A DNA stretch of 12,758 bases. Origin: an uncultured Corynebacterium sp. Lineage in GTDB: Bacteria > Actinomycetota > Actinomycetes > Mycobacteriales > Mycobacteriaceae. Location: contig NZ_CALUAK010000075.1 in the NCBI RefSeq assembly GCF_943914015.1, positions 1 to 12,758 of the forward strand, written 5' to 3'. Within the stretch, counting starts at the first letter, position 1. The number at the start of each line of letters is the position of its first letter. Below are positions 7,160-12,632 of the stretch, one piece after another. The notes below the pieces were generated by a model. That model made no database searches and was not told where the DNA came from. It worked only from the letters and a program-made list of their open reading frames with translations. The translations under genes and the position numbers were made by a program.

Positions 7160-7239
7160 TTGCGGGAATTGTCGGCGTCGCGCTCATTATCGGGAGCTAT
7201 TTTGCCGGCCGGTGGTACCGGAGGTTCCGGGCCGGGTAG
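7156..7239 (+). CDS. Small single-span membrane peptide B (27 aa)
   Basis: Unrecognised 27-residue protein, MIAGIVGVALIIGSYFAG followed by a strongly basic tail (RWYRRFR). Residues 2-17 form a glycine-rich transmembrane helix, and the basic end should face the cytoplasm. It starts inside the last codon of peptide A (4-base overlap) with GAAAAGAGG upstream as a possible ribosome site. The two peptides have equal length and the same layout but little sequence identity, suggesting a paired complex. The C-terminal Arg-rich segment could bind phospholipid or RNA. No family recognised. Confidence 0.6.
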   Translation: MIAGIVGVALIIGSYFAGRWYRRFRAG

Positions 7240-7260
7240 GCGCAAAGGAGGGCTGCTGAG

Positions 7261-7320
7261 ATGATCCCCGTGGGCGGATTTCGCTGCCATCCTTGGATGT
7301 CCCACAGAATTTGTTTCTGA
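7261..7320 (+). pseudogene. 19-codon ORF with strong ribosome site, possible remnant gene start
   Basis: ATG 7261 follows AAAGGAGGG at good spacing and is in line with the crtB operon, but the frame (MIPVGGFRCHPW...) ends after 19 residues. It is either a genuine tiny peptide or the truncated first codons of a lost downstream gene. The strong ribosome site makes pure chance less likely. Low confidence. Confidence 0.25.
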
Positions 7321-7359
7321 GATTGTGAACTGTGGCTGAACCTGCAGAATTCGTATCTG
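7305..7359. repeat. Pair of 15-base near-direct repeats, 40-base period
   Basis: Two copies of CAGAATTyGTwTCTG, at 7305-7319 and 7345-7359, differ at two positions. Each has inverted CAGA/TCTG ends, so they could be tandem binding sites or traces of an element end. The surrounding sequence of the two 40-base units is only weakly similar. Confidence 0.4.
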
Positions 7360-7512
7360 CTGTGGAAACAGAGTGGGAACACAGAAGCTGAAGGAAAACT
7401 CAGCCCCAGTCCGACTCCTTGCCTAGATCGGTGTCATGCTCGTTGGCGAAACCCCGTCATTGGGAACCGGCTCTCCCAGGGCGCCCAACGACATGGAATC
7501 CCTGCGCTGTAG

Positions 7513-8076
7513 TTAGTGCTGGTTTTTCCAGCAGAAGAGGAGGCGGGAGACGAGGCGATCGCGGACGGTTGGGTCGATAAGCGAGAGGGTGTGGGACTGG
7601 GGGCGGGTGACAACGAAGAGCTCGGCGGCGAGCTGCTCGGCCCTGAGGTGCGGGGGGACGAGGCCCTTGGTGGCCGCGCGGGTGAGGAAAGTGTCCATCT
7701 TTTCTAGCAGCTCGGCGCGCTTATTGATGACTTCTTGGGGGATGGCGTCGGGATCGTCGGGGACGAGGACGGCGACGAGGGTGCCGATGCCGTTGTGGAC
7801 AAGCGCCCAGACGAAGGTGTCGAGGGTTTCTTCGGGGTCGGCGTCGAATTCCTTGTCGAGGGTGTCAATGGCGCGGTCGAGCTGATCAAGGAGGTCGAGG
7901 CCACAGGCGATGTTGAGGTGCGTGCGGGTGGGGAAATTGCGGTACAGGGTGGCGATGCCGACGCCCGCGCGCTTGGCGATGAGGGTGAGGGTGATGTCTT
8001 TGGAGGGGACGGTGCGGAACACCTCGCAGGCAGCGTCGATAATCGCTTGCCGGCGTTGAGCGGCGTCCACCCTCAT
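7513..8076 (-). CDS. TetR/AcrR-family transcriptional regulator
   Basis: 187-residue one-component regulator. The N-terminal DNA-binding domain spans about 8-55, with the typical start AIIDAACEVF and helix-turn-helix ITLTLIAKRAGVGIATLYRNFP. The C-terminal ligand domain (60-187) is helical and unassigned, as usual in the family. The start at 8076 has AGGAGG 4-5 bases upstream. It is transcribed divergently from the YhgE/Pip gene fragment at 8183, and TetR genes beside YhgE/Pip genes are a recurring pair in actinobacteria. Its normal job is probably repression of that exporter-like protein and of itself. Since the partner is truncated, its present role is unclear. The protein itself looks intact. 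Confidence 0.88.
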   Translation of the reverse strand: MRVDAAQRRQAIIDAACEVFRTVPSKDITLTLIAKRAGVGIATLYRNFPTRTHLNIACGLDLLDQLDRAIDTLDKEFDADPEETLDTFVWALVHNGIGTLVAVLVPDDPDAIPQEVINKRAELLEKMDTFLTRAATKGLVPPHLRAEQLAAELFVVTRPQSHTLSLIDPTVRDRLVSRLLFCWKNQH

Positions 8077-8113
8077 GATTCCTCCTACTTGACAGACTTC
8101 CTGGACGGGCAGA

Positions 8114-8153
8114 ATTATAGAACACCGATGAAGTGATAGCTAGACCTCCGGTC
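8114..8153 (-). promoter_or_regulatory. Promoter of the TetR gene with possible TetR operator
   Basis: A perfect TATAAT (minus strand, 8114-8119) lies 37 bases before the TetR start. No good -35 is found at 17 bases (TAGCTA sits there). Just upstream is GACC-TCC-GGTC (8143-8153), a short palindrome between the divergent genes, a natural place for autoregulation. Operator assignment is inference. Confidence 0.45.
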
Positions 8154-8182
8154 AAGGGGACGAGACGAGTGTACCGGTTCTC

Positions 8183-8962
8183 GTGAGTCACGAGATAGGT
8201 GTGGCCAAGGGACGGCGCACCGTGGGCGACGGGCTGACCGCGCTGCTCCACGAGCGCGAATCGCACGCGACGGCGCTCGGCCTGATTCTGGCGGGCAAGG
8301 TCGGCGGAAAGCCCGTGGGTAAGGAGCTCGTGGCGGACGATATAACGACGTTCGGGACCGGGCTGTCGCCGTTTTTCCTGTCGCTATCGCTGTGGCTCGA
8401 GTCGTTGATTATGTACATGGTGTTCAAGCCGCTCAACAGGCGCGCGGTCGACTCCGGGGCATCGCCGCTACGGGCGGCGCTGACCGTCGCGGTGCCGGGC
8501 TTGCTGATGAGCTTCTTGCAGGCCACGTGGCTGAGCCTCGTGCAGACGCTGGCGATTGGGATCACGCCCGTGTCTTTGTGGGGCTACTACGCGGCGCTTG
8601 TCGGCATCGGGTTCGCGTTCAACATGGTCGTTTTGGCGATATACGCGTTCTTCGGGGCGACGGTCGGGCGCGTTATCGCCATGGCCCTATTGCCCCTGCA
8701 GCTCGTGTCCTCCAACGGCATCTACCCGCCGGAAGTGCAGCCCGCATTCATCCAGTGGGTACACAGCTGGGACCCCATGCGGTACTCCGTTGACCTGCTG
8801 CGACACGTGATGGTCGGCACGTTTAGCGGGGACCCGCGGCCCGAGGTGGCGATTGTTGTCTTGGCGTGCCTGTTTGTTGGCGGACTCGGCATCGTCGTGC
8901 TGGCGAACTGGCGAGAGCGGGTCATGATGAGGAAGGATTTGCACCCGGAGCTCGTCGTATAG
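8183..8962 (+). pseudogene. YhgE/Pip-family membrane protein, N-terminally truncated
   Basis: The open frame (259 residues from GTG 8183) matches only the C-terminal membrane half of YhgE/Pip proteins, which normally run to 600 residues or more. Visible are FGTGLSPFFLSLSLW (about 57-71), four to five transmembrane segments, the LQLVSSNGIYPPE motif (about 175-187) and DPMRYSVDLLR. The first transmembrane helix and the long extracytoplasmic region are gone. What remains before residue 50 is a short piece without signal or helix. The start codon has no clear ribosome site, and the frame opens from 8144 after a TAG. I infer a deletion near 8155-8185 that fused the promoter region to the middle of the gene. 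A shortened but expressed protein cannot be excluded. The 3' end overlaps the opposing membrane gene by 41 bases. Confidence 0.75.
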
Positions 8963-9344
8963 CAAGAAGGAGACCGATACCGGCGACAACCTGGCCGGGG
9001 CTGAAAGCGAAGGGAAGGAAGAGGAGCTCCCAGCCGTCGGCGGCGTTGACGAGCATGACCGTCTGGGCGATGAGGCCGGCGAGACAGAGCAGGTGGCCGG
9101 CGGCCATGAATTGCAGCGCGAGCGTGGTGAGCTGGCGTTTTACCAGGCAGTAGAACGTGGTACCGATGGCGACGAGCTCCAGGGGGATGCCGACCAAGAA
9201 GAGCAACAGGTACATGGACTCGATGCGAAGCCCGATGGGGGCATCCAGTTGGAAGACGAAAAGGGCGAGGTAGCCGAGCGTGGCGAAGATGGCGGGGAGG
9301 GAAACGATAAACGTAAAGATCGTCAGGTTGTGCAGCAGCTTCAC
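8922..9344 (-). CDS. Small four-helix membrane protein, paralogue 1
   Basis: 140-residue hydrophobic protein with four predicted helices (about 8-32, 42-65, 75-95, 105-130). It is not a family I can name. It is clearly paralogous to the protein at 10849-11238: both start KLL, share IVSxPAI, the G-H-x-LCLAG-x-x-x-QTV segment and the string GWELLFLP followed by PGQ. Start: I chose GTG 9344 because it aligns with the paralogue's MKLL start, and because TAGCAT lies exactly 7 bases upstream, the layout of a leaderless gene. ATG 9350 and ATG 9410 are alternatives without ribosome sites. The 3' end converges on and overlaps the YhgE/Pip fragment. Its 5' end faces the nuclease pseudogene. Confidence 0.72.
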   Translation of the reverse strand: MKLLHNLTIFTFIVSLPAIFATLGYLALFVFQLDAPIGLRIESMYLLLFLVGIPLELVAIGTTFYCLVKRQLTTLALQFMAAGHLLCLAGLIAQTVMLVNAADGWELLFLPFAFSPGQVVAGIGLLLAIRRAPGANPSSS

Positions 9345-9351
9345 ACCCATA

Positions 9352-9368
9352 ATGCTAATGGCTAAAGT
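9352..9368. promoter_or_regulatory. Face-to-face leaderless -10 elements for two divergent genes
   Basis: TAGCAT on the minus strand (9352-9357) lies 7 bases before GTG 9344. TAAAGT on the plus strand (9363-9368) lies 7 bases before ATG 9376 of the nuclease pseudogene. Both fit leaderless transcription starting at the start codon, with only 31 bases between the two starts. No good -35 elements were seen, so this rests on spacing and on agreement with the paralogue. Confidence 0.4.
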
Positions 9369-9375
9369 TTCATTT

Positions 9376-9944
9376 ATGTGGCGAAACGTATTCATTGTGC
9401 TTGCCGTCATCGCCTGCGGTGTGGGCGCAGTGGCGGTCCGTTCCCCCAGCGCTCGCGGAACTGGAGGTGCGGGAGCCGTATCTGGGGGCGTACTCGCGGG
9501 ACGCCTTCGGCCAGAAATGGTCCGACGATGTGAGCGTCGAGGGAGGCCACAACGGGTGAGACACCCGCAATGACGTCCTACGGACGCAACTAAGGAAGGT
9601 CGTCGTAAAGCCAGGAACGCGGGGGTGCTGAGCGGGACGCTGACCGACCCCTACAGCGGGGAGCGGGTGGGGCTGCCGGACGTGCAGATTGACATGTGGT
9701 GGCGCTGGCGAACGCGTGGCAGACGGGGGCGTTTAGCTGGGACGATGAGAAGCGGCGTAACTTGCTCGCCGTGCAGGGTTCGTTGAATGAGCAGAAAAAG
9801 GCGGCCGATGCGGTGTCGTGGCTGCCGCCGCAGGGGCGGTGCGAATACGCGGCGCGGCAGGTCGAGGTGAAGGCCGCGTACGGGCTGTGGGTGACGGCGG
9901 AGGAAAAGGAGGCGCTCAGGCGCGTGCTCGACGGGTGCGGATGA
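9376..9944 (+). pseudogene. Secreted DUF1524 (GmrSD C-terminal-like) HNH nuclease, decayed
   Basis: Remnant of a secreted nuclease of the DUF1524 type, recognised by joining frames. A signal-like start, MWRNVFIVLAVIACGV, runs in frame from 9376. The body EVREPYLGAYSRDAFGQKW is shifted by one base near 9440-9455. The cysteine codon of the NGCDTRND motif is TGA (9557-9559). A second shift falls near 9626 before VLSGTLTDPYSGERV. One base is missing at 9693-9695, exactly at the catalytic His of the IDH-VVALANAWQ motif. The NDPLN motif is deleted in frame near 9757 (only NLLAVQG remains). The C-terminus (WLPPQGRCEYAARQ, YGLWVTAEE, VLDGCG) is intact up to the stop at 9944. Both catalytic motif positions are destroyed, so it is inactive. 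The 3' end lies in the 39-bp repeat. Confidence 0.85.
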
Positions 9945-9949
9945 GGCCG
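9911..9949. repeat. 39-bp perfect direct repeat, left copy
   Basis: Identical over 39 bases to 10844-10882 (offset 933). Here it forms the last codons and stop of the nuclease pseudogene (ALRRVLDGCG, plus frame). It ends two bases before the stop codon of the HEPN gene. The bases flanking both copies differ, so the boundaries are sharp. Confidence 0.95.
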
Positions 9950-9951
9950 CG

Positions 9952-10653
9952 TCACCATTGCCTCCGCGGATCCTCCCTCACAATTTTCCGCACCTGACTC
10001 CCCTTCATCACCCATTCCGGATAGCTTGCATCGATCGCGCTCAAAACGGAGAGCATGTCATGCAGGCGACTTCTCACGTTGGTCTTCAGAAGATTTTCCT
10101 GATGAGCAACACGGTTACGGAGACGAGTTAAGCGCTCAACCTTTCGCCCTATGTCCTTTCTGGATTGGTCATCACTGCTGGCGTTCGGGAACGCTCGATG
10201 CAATCCAACCTTCCACAAAACCTTGGCATTCGACTTGTGAACGGGAAGAGCTTCTCCCAGCAAATTGGACCAATTTCCCATCGTGAGCTGCGCAAGAATA
10301 TCATCGTGACTCACCCCTGTACGTAAGCCTCGGCGTTTCGACTCTCGTAGCGCTCGTTTTCGCGCCTGCCTAAGCGGGGTACTCATCATTTCATAGAGAA
10401 GCCCCGCAGTTTGACGCTCCACACACCAATCCCTATGACCGCACTCTTGAAAGTTCCAGTCCCGAAGCGCACTGTCCATAGCGTTTCGAAGAAGTATCTC
10501 GAAGTACGAAAGCTGAGCGTGAAACTCCCCTGCAAGACGAGTGTTCCACCTGTAAAGATCAACAGCCCTATCTACGTCCTGTGCAGCCGCTTCATAATAC
10601 TTCTGGAACCGTGCAGAGCCCAGCATCGCTTCTAATCTATGCTTGTCTGCCAT
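9952..10653 (-). CDS. Abi-like HEPN-domain protein, probable phage-defence RNase
   Basis: 233-residue soluble protein resembling abortive infection proteins of the Abi_2/Abi-like group. Features in order: a helical N-terminus with YRWNTRLAGEFHAQLSYFEI (about 34-53), LRNAMD at 55-60, DDILAQLTMGNWSNLL (117-132, matching the family's conserved G-x-W segment), and LRNRVAHQE at 178-186, giving an R-x4-H motif (Arg179, His184) characteristic of HEPN ribonucleases. The expected role is RNA cleavage leading to dormancy or death on phage infection; this is family knowledge, not shown here. ATG 10653 has no near ribosome site, but TAGCAT lies 8 bases upstream, suggesting a leaderless start. No antitoxin gene is adjacent. 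Its stop almost touches the left repeat. Lower GC than its neighbours indicates acquisition. Confidence 0.82.
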   Translation of the reverse strand: MADKHRLEAMLGSARFQKYYEAAAQDVDRAVDLYRWNTRLAGEFHAQLSYFEILLRNAMDSALRDWNFQECGHRDWCVERQTAGLLYEMMSTPLRQARKRALRESKRRGLRTGVSHDDILAQLTMGNWSNLLGEALPVHKSNAKVLWKVGLHRAFPNASSDDQSRKDIGRKVERLTRLRNRVAHQENLLKTNVRSRLHDMLSVLSAIDASYPEWVMKGSQVRKIVREDPRRQW

Positions 10654-10711
10654 CGACTCAAATGCTAACCTTTACTACCGAGCGCTGGTGTAGACTAGCG
10701 CACTTTACCCC

Positions 10712-10740
10712 ACGACCCCGGATCTCGCGTCCGGGGTCGT
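10712..10740 (+). terminator. Strong GC-rich hairpin upstream of the HEPN gene
   Basis: An 11-bp perfect stem (ACGACCCCGGA with TCCGGGGTCGT) around a 7-base loop, followed on the plus strand by TGTATAT. It looks like a terminator for rightward transcription, yet no plus-strand gene precedes it inside the cassette, so it may be a leftover from the donor locus. On the minus strand it lies 59 bases or more upstream of the HEPN start and could insulate that gene from readthrough. Confidence 0.5.
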
Positions 10741-10743
10741 TGT

Positions 10744-10843
10744 ATATCCAAAAGACTACGGCAATAATCCAGCACCGGCATTTTTTCATGAACCCGACTT
10801 TCCCGAAGCAGCGCGCGTTGCCAGTCGCGATGACGGTGAGAGG
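10744..10843. other. Non-coding right end of the inserted segment
   Basis: About 100 bases with no open frame of note and no ribosome site, ending at the right copy of the 39-bp repeat. It contains a T6 run near 10780-10786. GGTGA at 10835-10839 mirrors TCACC just inside the left repeat, which is weak. Nothing else is recognised. Confidence 0.4.
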
Positions 10844-10882
10844 GGCGCTCAGGCGCGTGCTCGACGGGTGCGGATGAGGCCG
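10844..10882. repeat. 39-bp perfect direct repeat, right copy
   Basis: Identical to 9911-9949. Here, read on the minus strand, it encodes the last residues and stop of the second four-helix membrane protein (GLIRTRRARA, then TGA at 10849-10851). Since both genes ending in this sequence are native-looking, the repeat is best explained as the overlapping 3' junction duplicated by the insertion. Confidence 0.95.
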
Positions 10883-11238
10883 GCGAGGACGACGAGTTGG
10901 CCAGGGCCGAGGGTGAGGGGGAGGAAAAGGAGTTCCCAACCGGTCGTCGGGAAGCAAAGAAGGACGGTTTGGATGAGGAAACCAGCGAGGCAGAGGGCGT
11001 GGCCGACGGTGAGGAGGCTGCGGTGGCCGTGGCGCAGCGCGTTCGCGGCGATGACGATGGCCGCGAGCTCGACGGGGACGGCGACGAGCAGGATGAAGAT
11101 GAAGCTCAGCGACGCGAGGCCGCCGCCGAAGGGGATGACCGAATTGGTGACAAGCGCGGCGAGGACGAGGAACGTCCAGGCGATCGCCGGGATCGACACG
11201 ATGACCGAGGCGATGCTGATGCGGGTGAGGAGCTTCAT
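10849..11238 (-). CDS. Small four-helix membrane protein, paralogue 2
   Basis: 129-residue protein with four hydrophobic segments and a basic tail (RTRRARA), homologous along its length to the protein at 8922-9344. The best shared blocks are IVSIPAI near the N-terminus, GHALCLAGFLIQTV and GWELLFLP-x-x-x-x-PGQ near the C-terminus. Start: ATG 11238 (MKLLTRIS) was chosen over the GTG or ATG 42 bases upstream because it aligns with the paralogue and because TAGGCT lies exactly 7 bases before it (leaderless layout). Function unknown. The conserved last loop and helix suggest a structural or binding motif. The final codons lie in the right 39-bp repeat. Confidence 0.72.
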   Translation of the reverse strand: MKLLTRISIASVIVSIPAIAWTFLVLAALVTNSVIPFGGGLASLSFIFILLVAVPVELAAIVIAANALRHGHRSLLTVGHALCLAGFLIQTVLLCFPTTGWELLFLPLTLGPGQLVVLAGLIRTRRARA

Positions 11239-11245
11239 GGTGGCA

Positions 11246-11251
11246 AGCCTA
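11246..11251 (-). promoter_or_regulatory. Leaderless -10 element of paralogue 2
   Basis: TAGGCT on the minus strand lies 7 bases before ATG 11238, the same spacing seen for paralogue 1. It decides the start choice. The -35 region is poor (AAAACC at 17 bases). Confidence 0.4.
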
Positions 11252-11283
11252 CCGTGGGCAGGCGTTTTGGTTTTGGGCATGCT

Positions 11284-11307
11284 AAATGGGGCCCGTGGGC
11301 CCTATTT
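11284..11307 (-). terminator. Inverted repeat after the HNH gene, probable terminator
   Basis: AAATgGGGCCC and GGGCCCtATTT form an 11-bp stem with one mismatch at the centre of GGGCC-CGTG-GGCCC. It starts 14 bases past the HNH stop and is followed on the minus strand by only a short T run (CATTTAGC). It would separate the HNH gene from membrane paralogue 2. Confidence 0.55.
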
Positions 11308-11320
11308 GAGCTGTGGTTTC

Positions 11321-12445
11321 TTACCCTGGTGGGCTGGGGTCTATTGGGATGCCGAGTTGTTTTCGGGCGATGCGGATGGCGCCGCCTTGGGCACAGGGTG
11401 TCATGTTCAACTGGAGGGGGCCGCCGAAGGCGGGTTGCCAGTATTCCAACCCGTCTTGTTTGATCATCCGACCGTATTTGGGTTTGTCCGGATCATCGTC
11501 GTTTCTTCCGTTGTGGAAGGCGCATAACACCATGAGGTTGTCGTCGGTTGTTTTCCCACCGTGTTTAAACGCTTTCGCATGATGGATCTGGGACAAGTCA
11601 GCGGGGTGGGAACACCCCGGCCACGCACACACCGGATTACGCAACGCCTGGAAAAACCGTTGCACCCCGTTGGCGAAGCGAGCACCTTCTGGAAACTCCA
11701 CCTCGAAAAGCCCAAAGTTTTCCGGACCCAACGGGTTCACACACGCAACAAGAAGCTTTTCAGTAAACTTCGCCTCCACAATCTCCTTCGCAGTCATGGT
11801 CGCACCGTTAGTCAAAGAGAACACGTACTCACCGTCATCTGTTTCGGTGAAAGGTAGATCAATACCAAGAATCGCACACGCGGTAGCAACAGGAGGCAGT
11901 TCACCATCGTTTGCTGACAGTGCCAGCTTAATGAGACCATCGGCAGCGTTGGGGTCTGTGGCTTTAGCTCGTTCCACGATCTGCTGAATACGTGCAGACT
12001 CGGCAACCAACGTCAGCGAAGCAAACGTAGAGTTTTTGATCTGCCGCTTTATAAGCCTCTTTTCCGGGTTGGTGACCTTATGAGGATCCAACTCCTGCAA
12101 CAGGCGGGCGCCTTCGGCGTTGATGGCGGTGATATCCCGGCCAAAAGGCACCAAGGCTTCGCGAACTTTCCACGCATGCTTTTTCGGCAGTTTCGCCACA
12201 TACCGTTCGATGGCTTTCAGTGAGGCAAACGAGCAGCCGACGTCTGTGGCTTTGTTACGGGAGCGTTCTTGTCTGCGGGGGTTGTTGGTGCGGCCGTAGT
12301 AGATGCCGGCAAGGTTTTTGATGTCGTGGGCGGTTGTTGGGTCGTAGCCGGCGTGGATAATGGCTTTTTTGGACATGCCGAATGCCTCCCCCAGGATCAC
12401 CATTGCCTGGGAAAGGAGCGCGGCACATTCAGTAAAAGCTGTCAT
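11321..12445 (-). CDS. 13E12/DUF222-type HNH endonuclease domain protein
   Basis: 374-residue protein with a long helical N-terminal region (DUF222/13E12-like, about 1-230) and a C-terminal HNH nuclease domain. Motif residues from the chosen start: zinc-type cysteines Cys273 and Cys278 (CAWPGC), His288-His289 in QIHHAKAF, Asn303 in TTDDNLMVLC (Cys308) and His311 in FHN, so the ββα-metal core looks complete. These genes are abundant, variable and often found near repeats in actinobacteria. Their role is not established. Start: ATG 12445 is preferred over GTG 12454 because TATTGT lies 7 bases upstream with TTGACG at 16 bases, a leaderless promoter. Composition is less GC-rich than the dms operon, consistent with mobility. 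It is monocistronic. Confidence 0.85.
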   Translation of the reverse strand: MTAFTECAALLSQAMVILGEAFGMSKKAIIHAGYDPTTAHDIKNLAGIYYGRTNNPRRQERSRNKATDVGCSFASLKAIERYVAKLPKKHAWKVREALVPFGRDITAINAEGARLLQELDPHKVTNPEKRLIKRQIKNSTFASLTLVAESARIQQIVERAKATDPNAADGLIKLALSANDGELPPVATACAILGIDLPFTETDDGEYVFSLTNGATMTAKEIVEAKFTEKLLVACVNPLGPENFGLFEVEFPEGARFANGVQRFFQALRNPVCAWPGCSHPADLSQIHHAKAFKHGGKTTDDNLMVLCAFHNGRNDDDPDKPKYGRMIKQDGLEYWQPAFGGPLQLNMTPCAQGGAIRIARKQLGIPIDPSPPG

Positions 12446-12452
12446 GCCACAC

Positions 12453-12480
12453 ACAATAAACCGTCGAAAAGCTACGTCAA
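12453..12480 (-). promoter_or_regulatory. Leaderless promoter of the HNH gene
   Basis: On the minus strand TTGACG (12475-12480), a 16-base spacer and TATTGT (12453-12458) place the transcription start at or next to ATG 12445, 7 bases on. This is the best promoter match in the window and makes GTG 12454, which lies inside the -10, unlikely as the start. Confidence 0.55.
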
Positions 12481-12495
12481 CACCAGCGACCCAAA

Positions 12496-12537
12496 CCTGT
12501 GGATAACTCGGACGAGCAAAGCAAAGTTATCCACAGG
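12496..12537. repeat. Inverted pair of perfect DnaA-box sequences
   Basis: CCTGTGGATAAC and GTTATCCACAGG form a 12-bp perfect inverted repeat with an 18-base centre. Each arm contains the consensus DnaA box TTATCCACA (TGTGGATAA on the other strand). No oriC neighbours (dnaA, dnaN) are near. It could bind DnaA, act as a hairpin in the aldo/keto reductase or HNH upstream region, or be chance sequence conserved for other reasons. Confidence 0.6.
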
Positions 12538-12632
12538 ATCAACAGGTGCAGTTGACGGGACGGGGCCGTTGTGCGAGGGTCAAGGAACCTCAGCCGTAAG
12601 CGGATATCGGTAATCCGTTTTATACCGGGGTT

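Larger units (their letters stand above)
7240..7512. other. Gene-poor stretch with a mini-ORF and a 15-base repeat pair
   Basis: No supported full gene. AAAGGAGGG at 7245-7253 is a near-perfect ribosome site 7-9 bases before ATG 7261, but the frame stops after 19 residues. This looks like the start of a third operon gene whose body is missing. CAGAATTTGTTTCTG (7305-7319) is repeated with two differences as CAGAATTCGTATCTG (7345-7359), exactly 40 bases later. Each copy has CAGA/TCTG inverted ends. The rest (7370-7512) shows nothing I can name. Confidence 0.45.
9911..10882. mobile_element. 933-bp repeat-bounded insertion carrying one Abi/HEPN gene
   Basis: The segment between and including one copy of the 39-bp repeat contains a single gene (9952-10653), its upstream region and a hairpin, and no recombinase. 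Composition differs: 29 G/C in the 60 bases 10081-10140 versus 44 in 9841-9900. Removing one 933-bp unit would place the nuclease stop and the membrane-gene stop in one overlapping convergent junction, the presumed ancestral state. A weak 5-base inverted match (TCACC at 9952-9956, GGTGA at 10835-10839) lies just inside the two repeats. It may be an attachment-site type integration by an enzyme supplied in trans, or a recombination event. The mechanism is unproven. Confidence 0.65.

Noticed and set aside
7305..7359. CRISPR-like array
   Set aside because: Only two imperfect 15-base copies, no further units and no cas genes.
10681..10745. tRNA gene or tRNA 3' end as attachment site
   Set aside because: No cloverleaf, T-arm or CCA end could be drawn. 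The hairpin alone is a terminator-like stem.
9911..10882. Insertion sequence with target-site duplication
   Set aside because: No transposase is encoded, 39 bases is far too long for a usual target duplication, and only a weak 5-base inverted match exists at the ends.
10897..11463. 188-codon plus-strand open frame
   Set aside because: Highly acidic, repetitive product antisense to membrane paralogue 2, whose homology to 8922-9344 shows the minus strand is coding.
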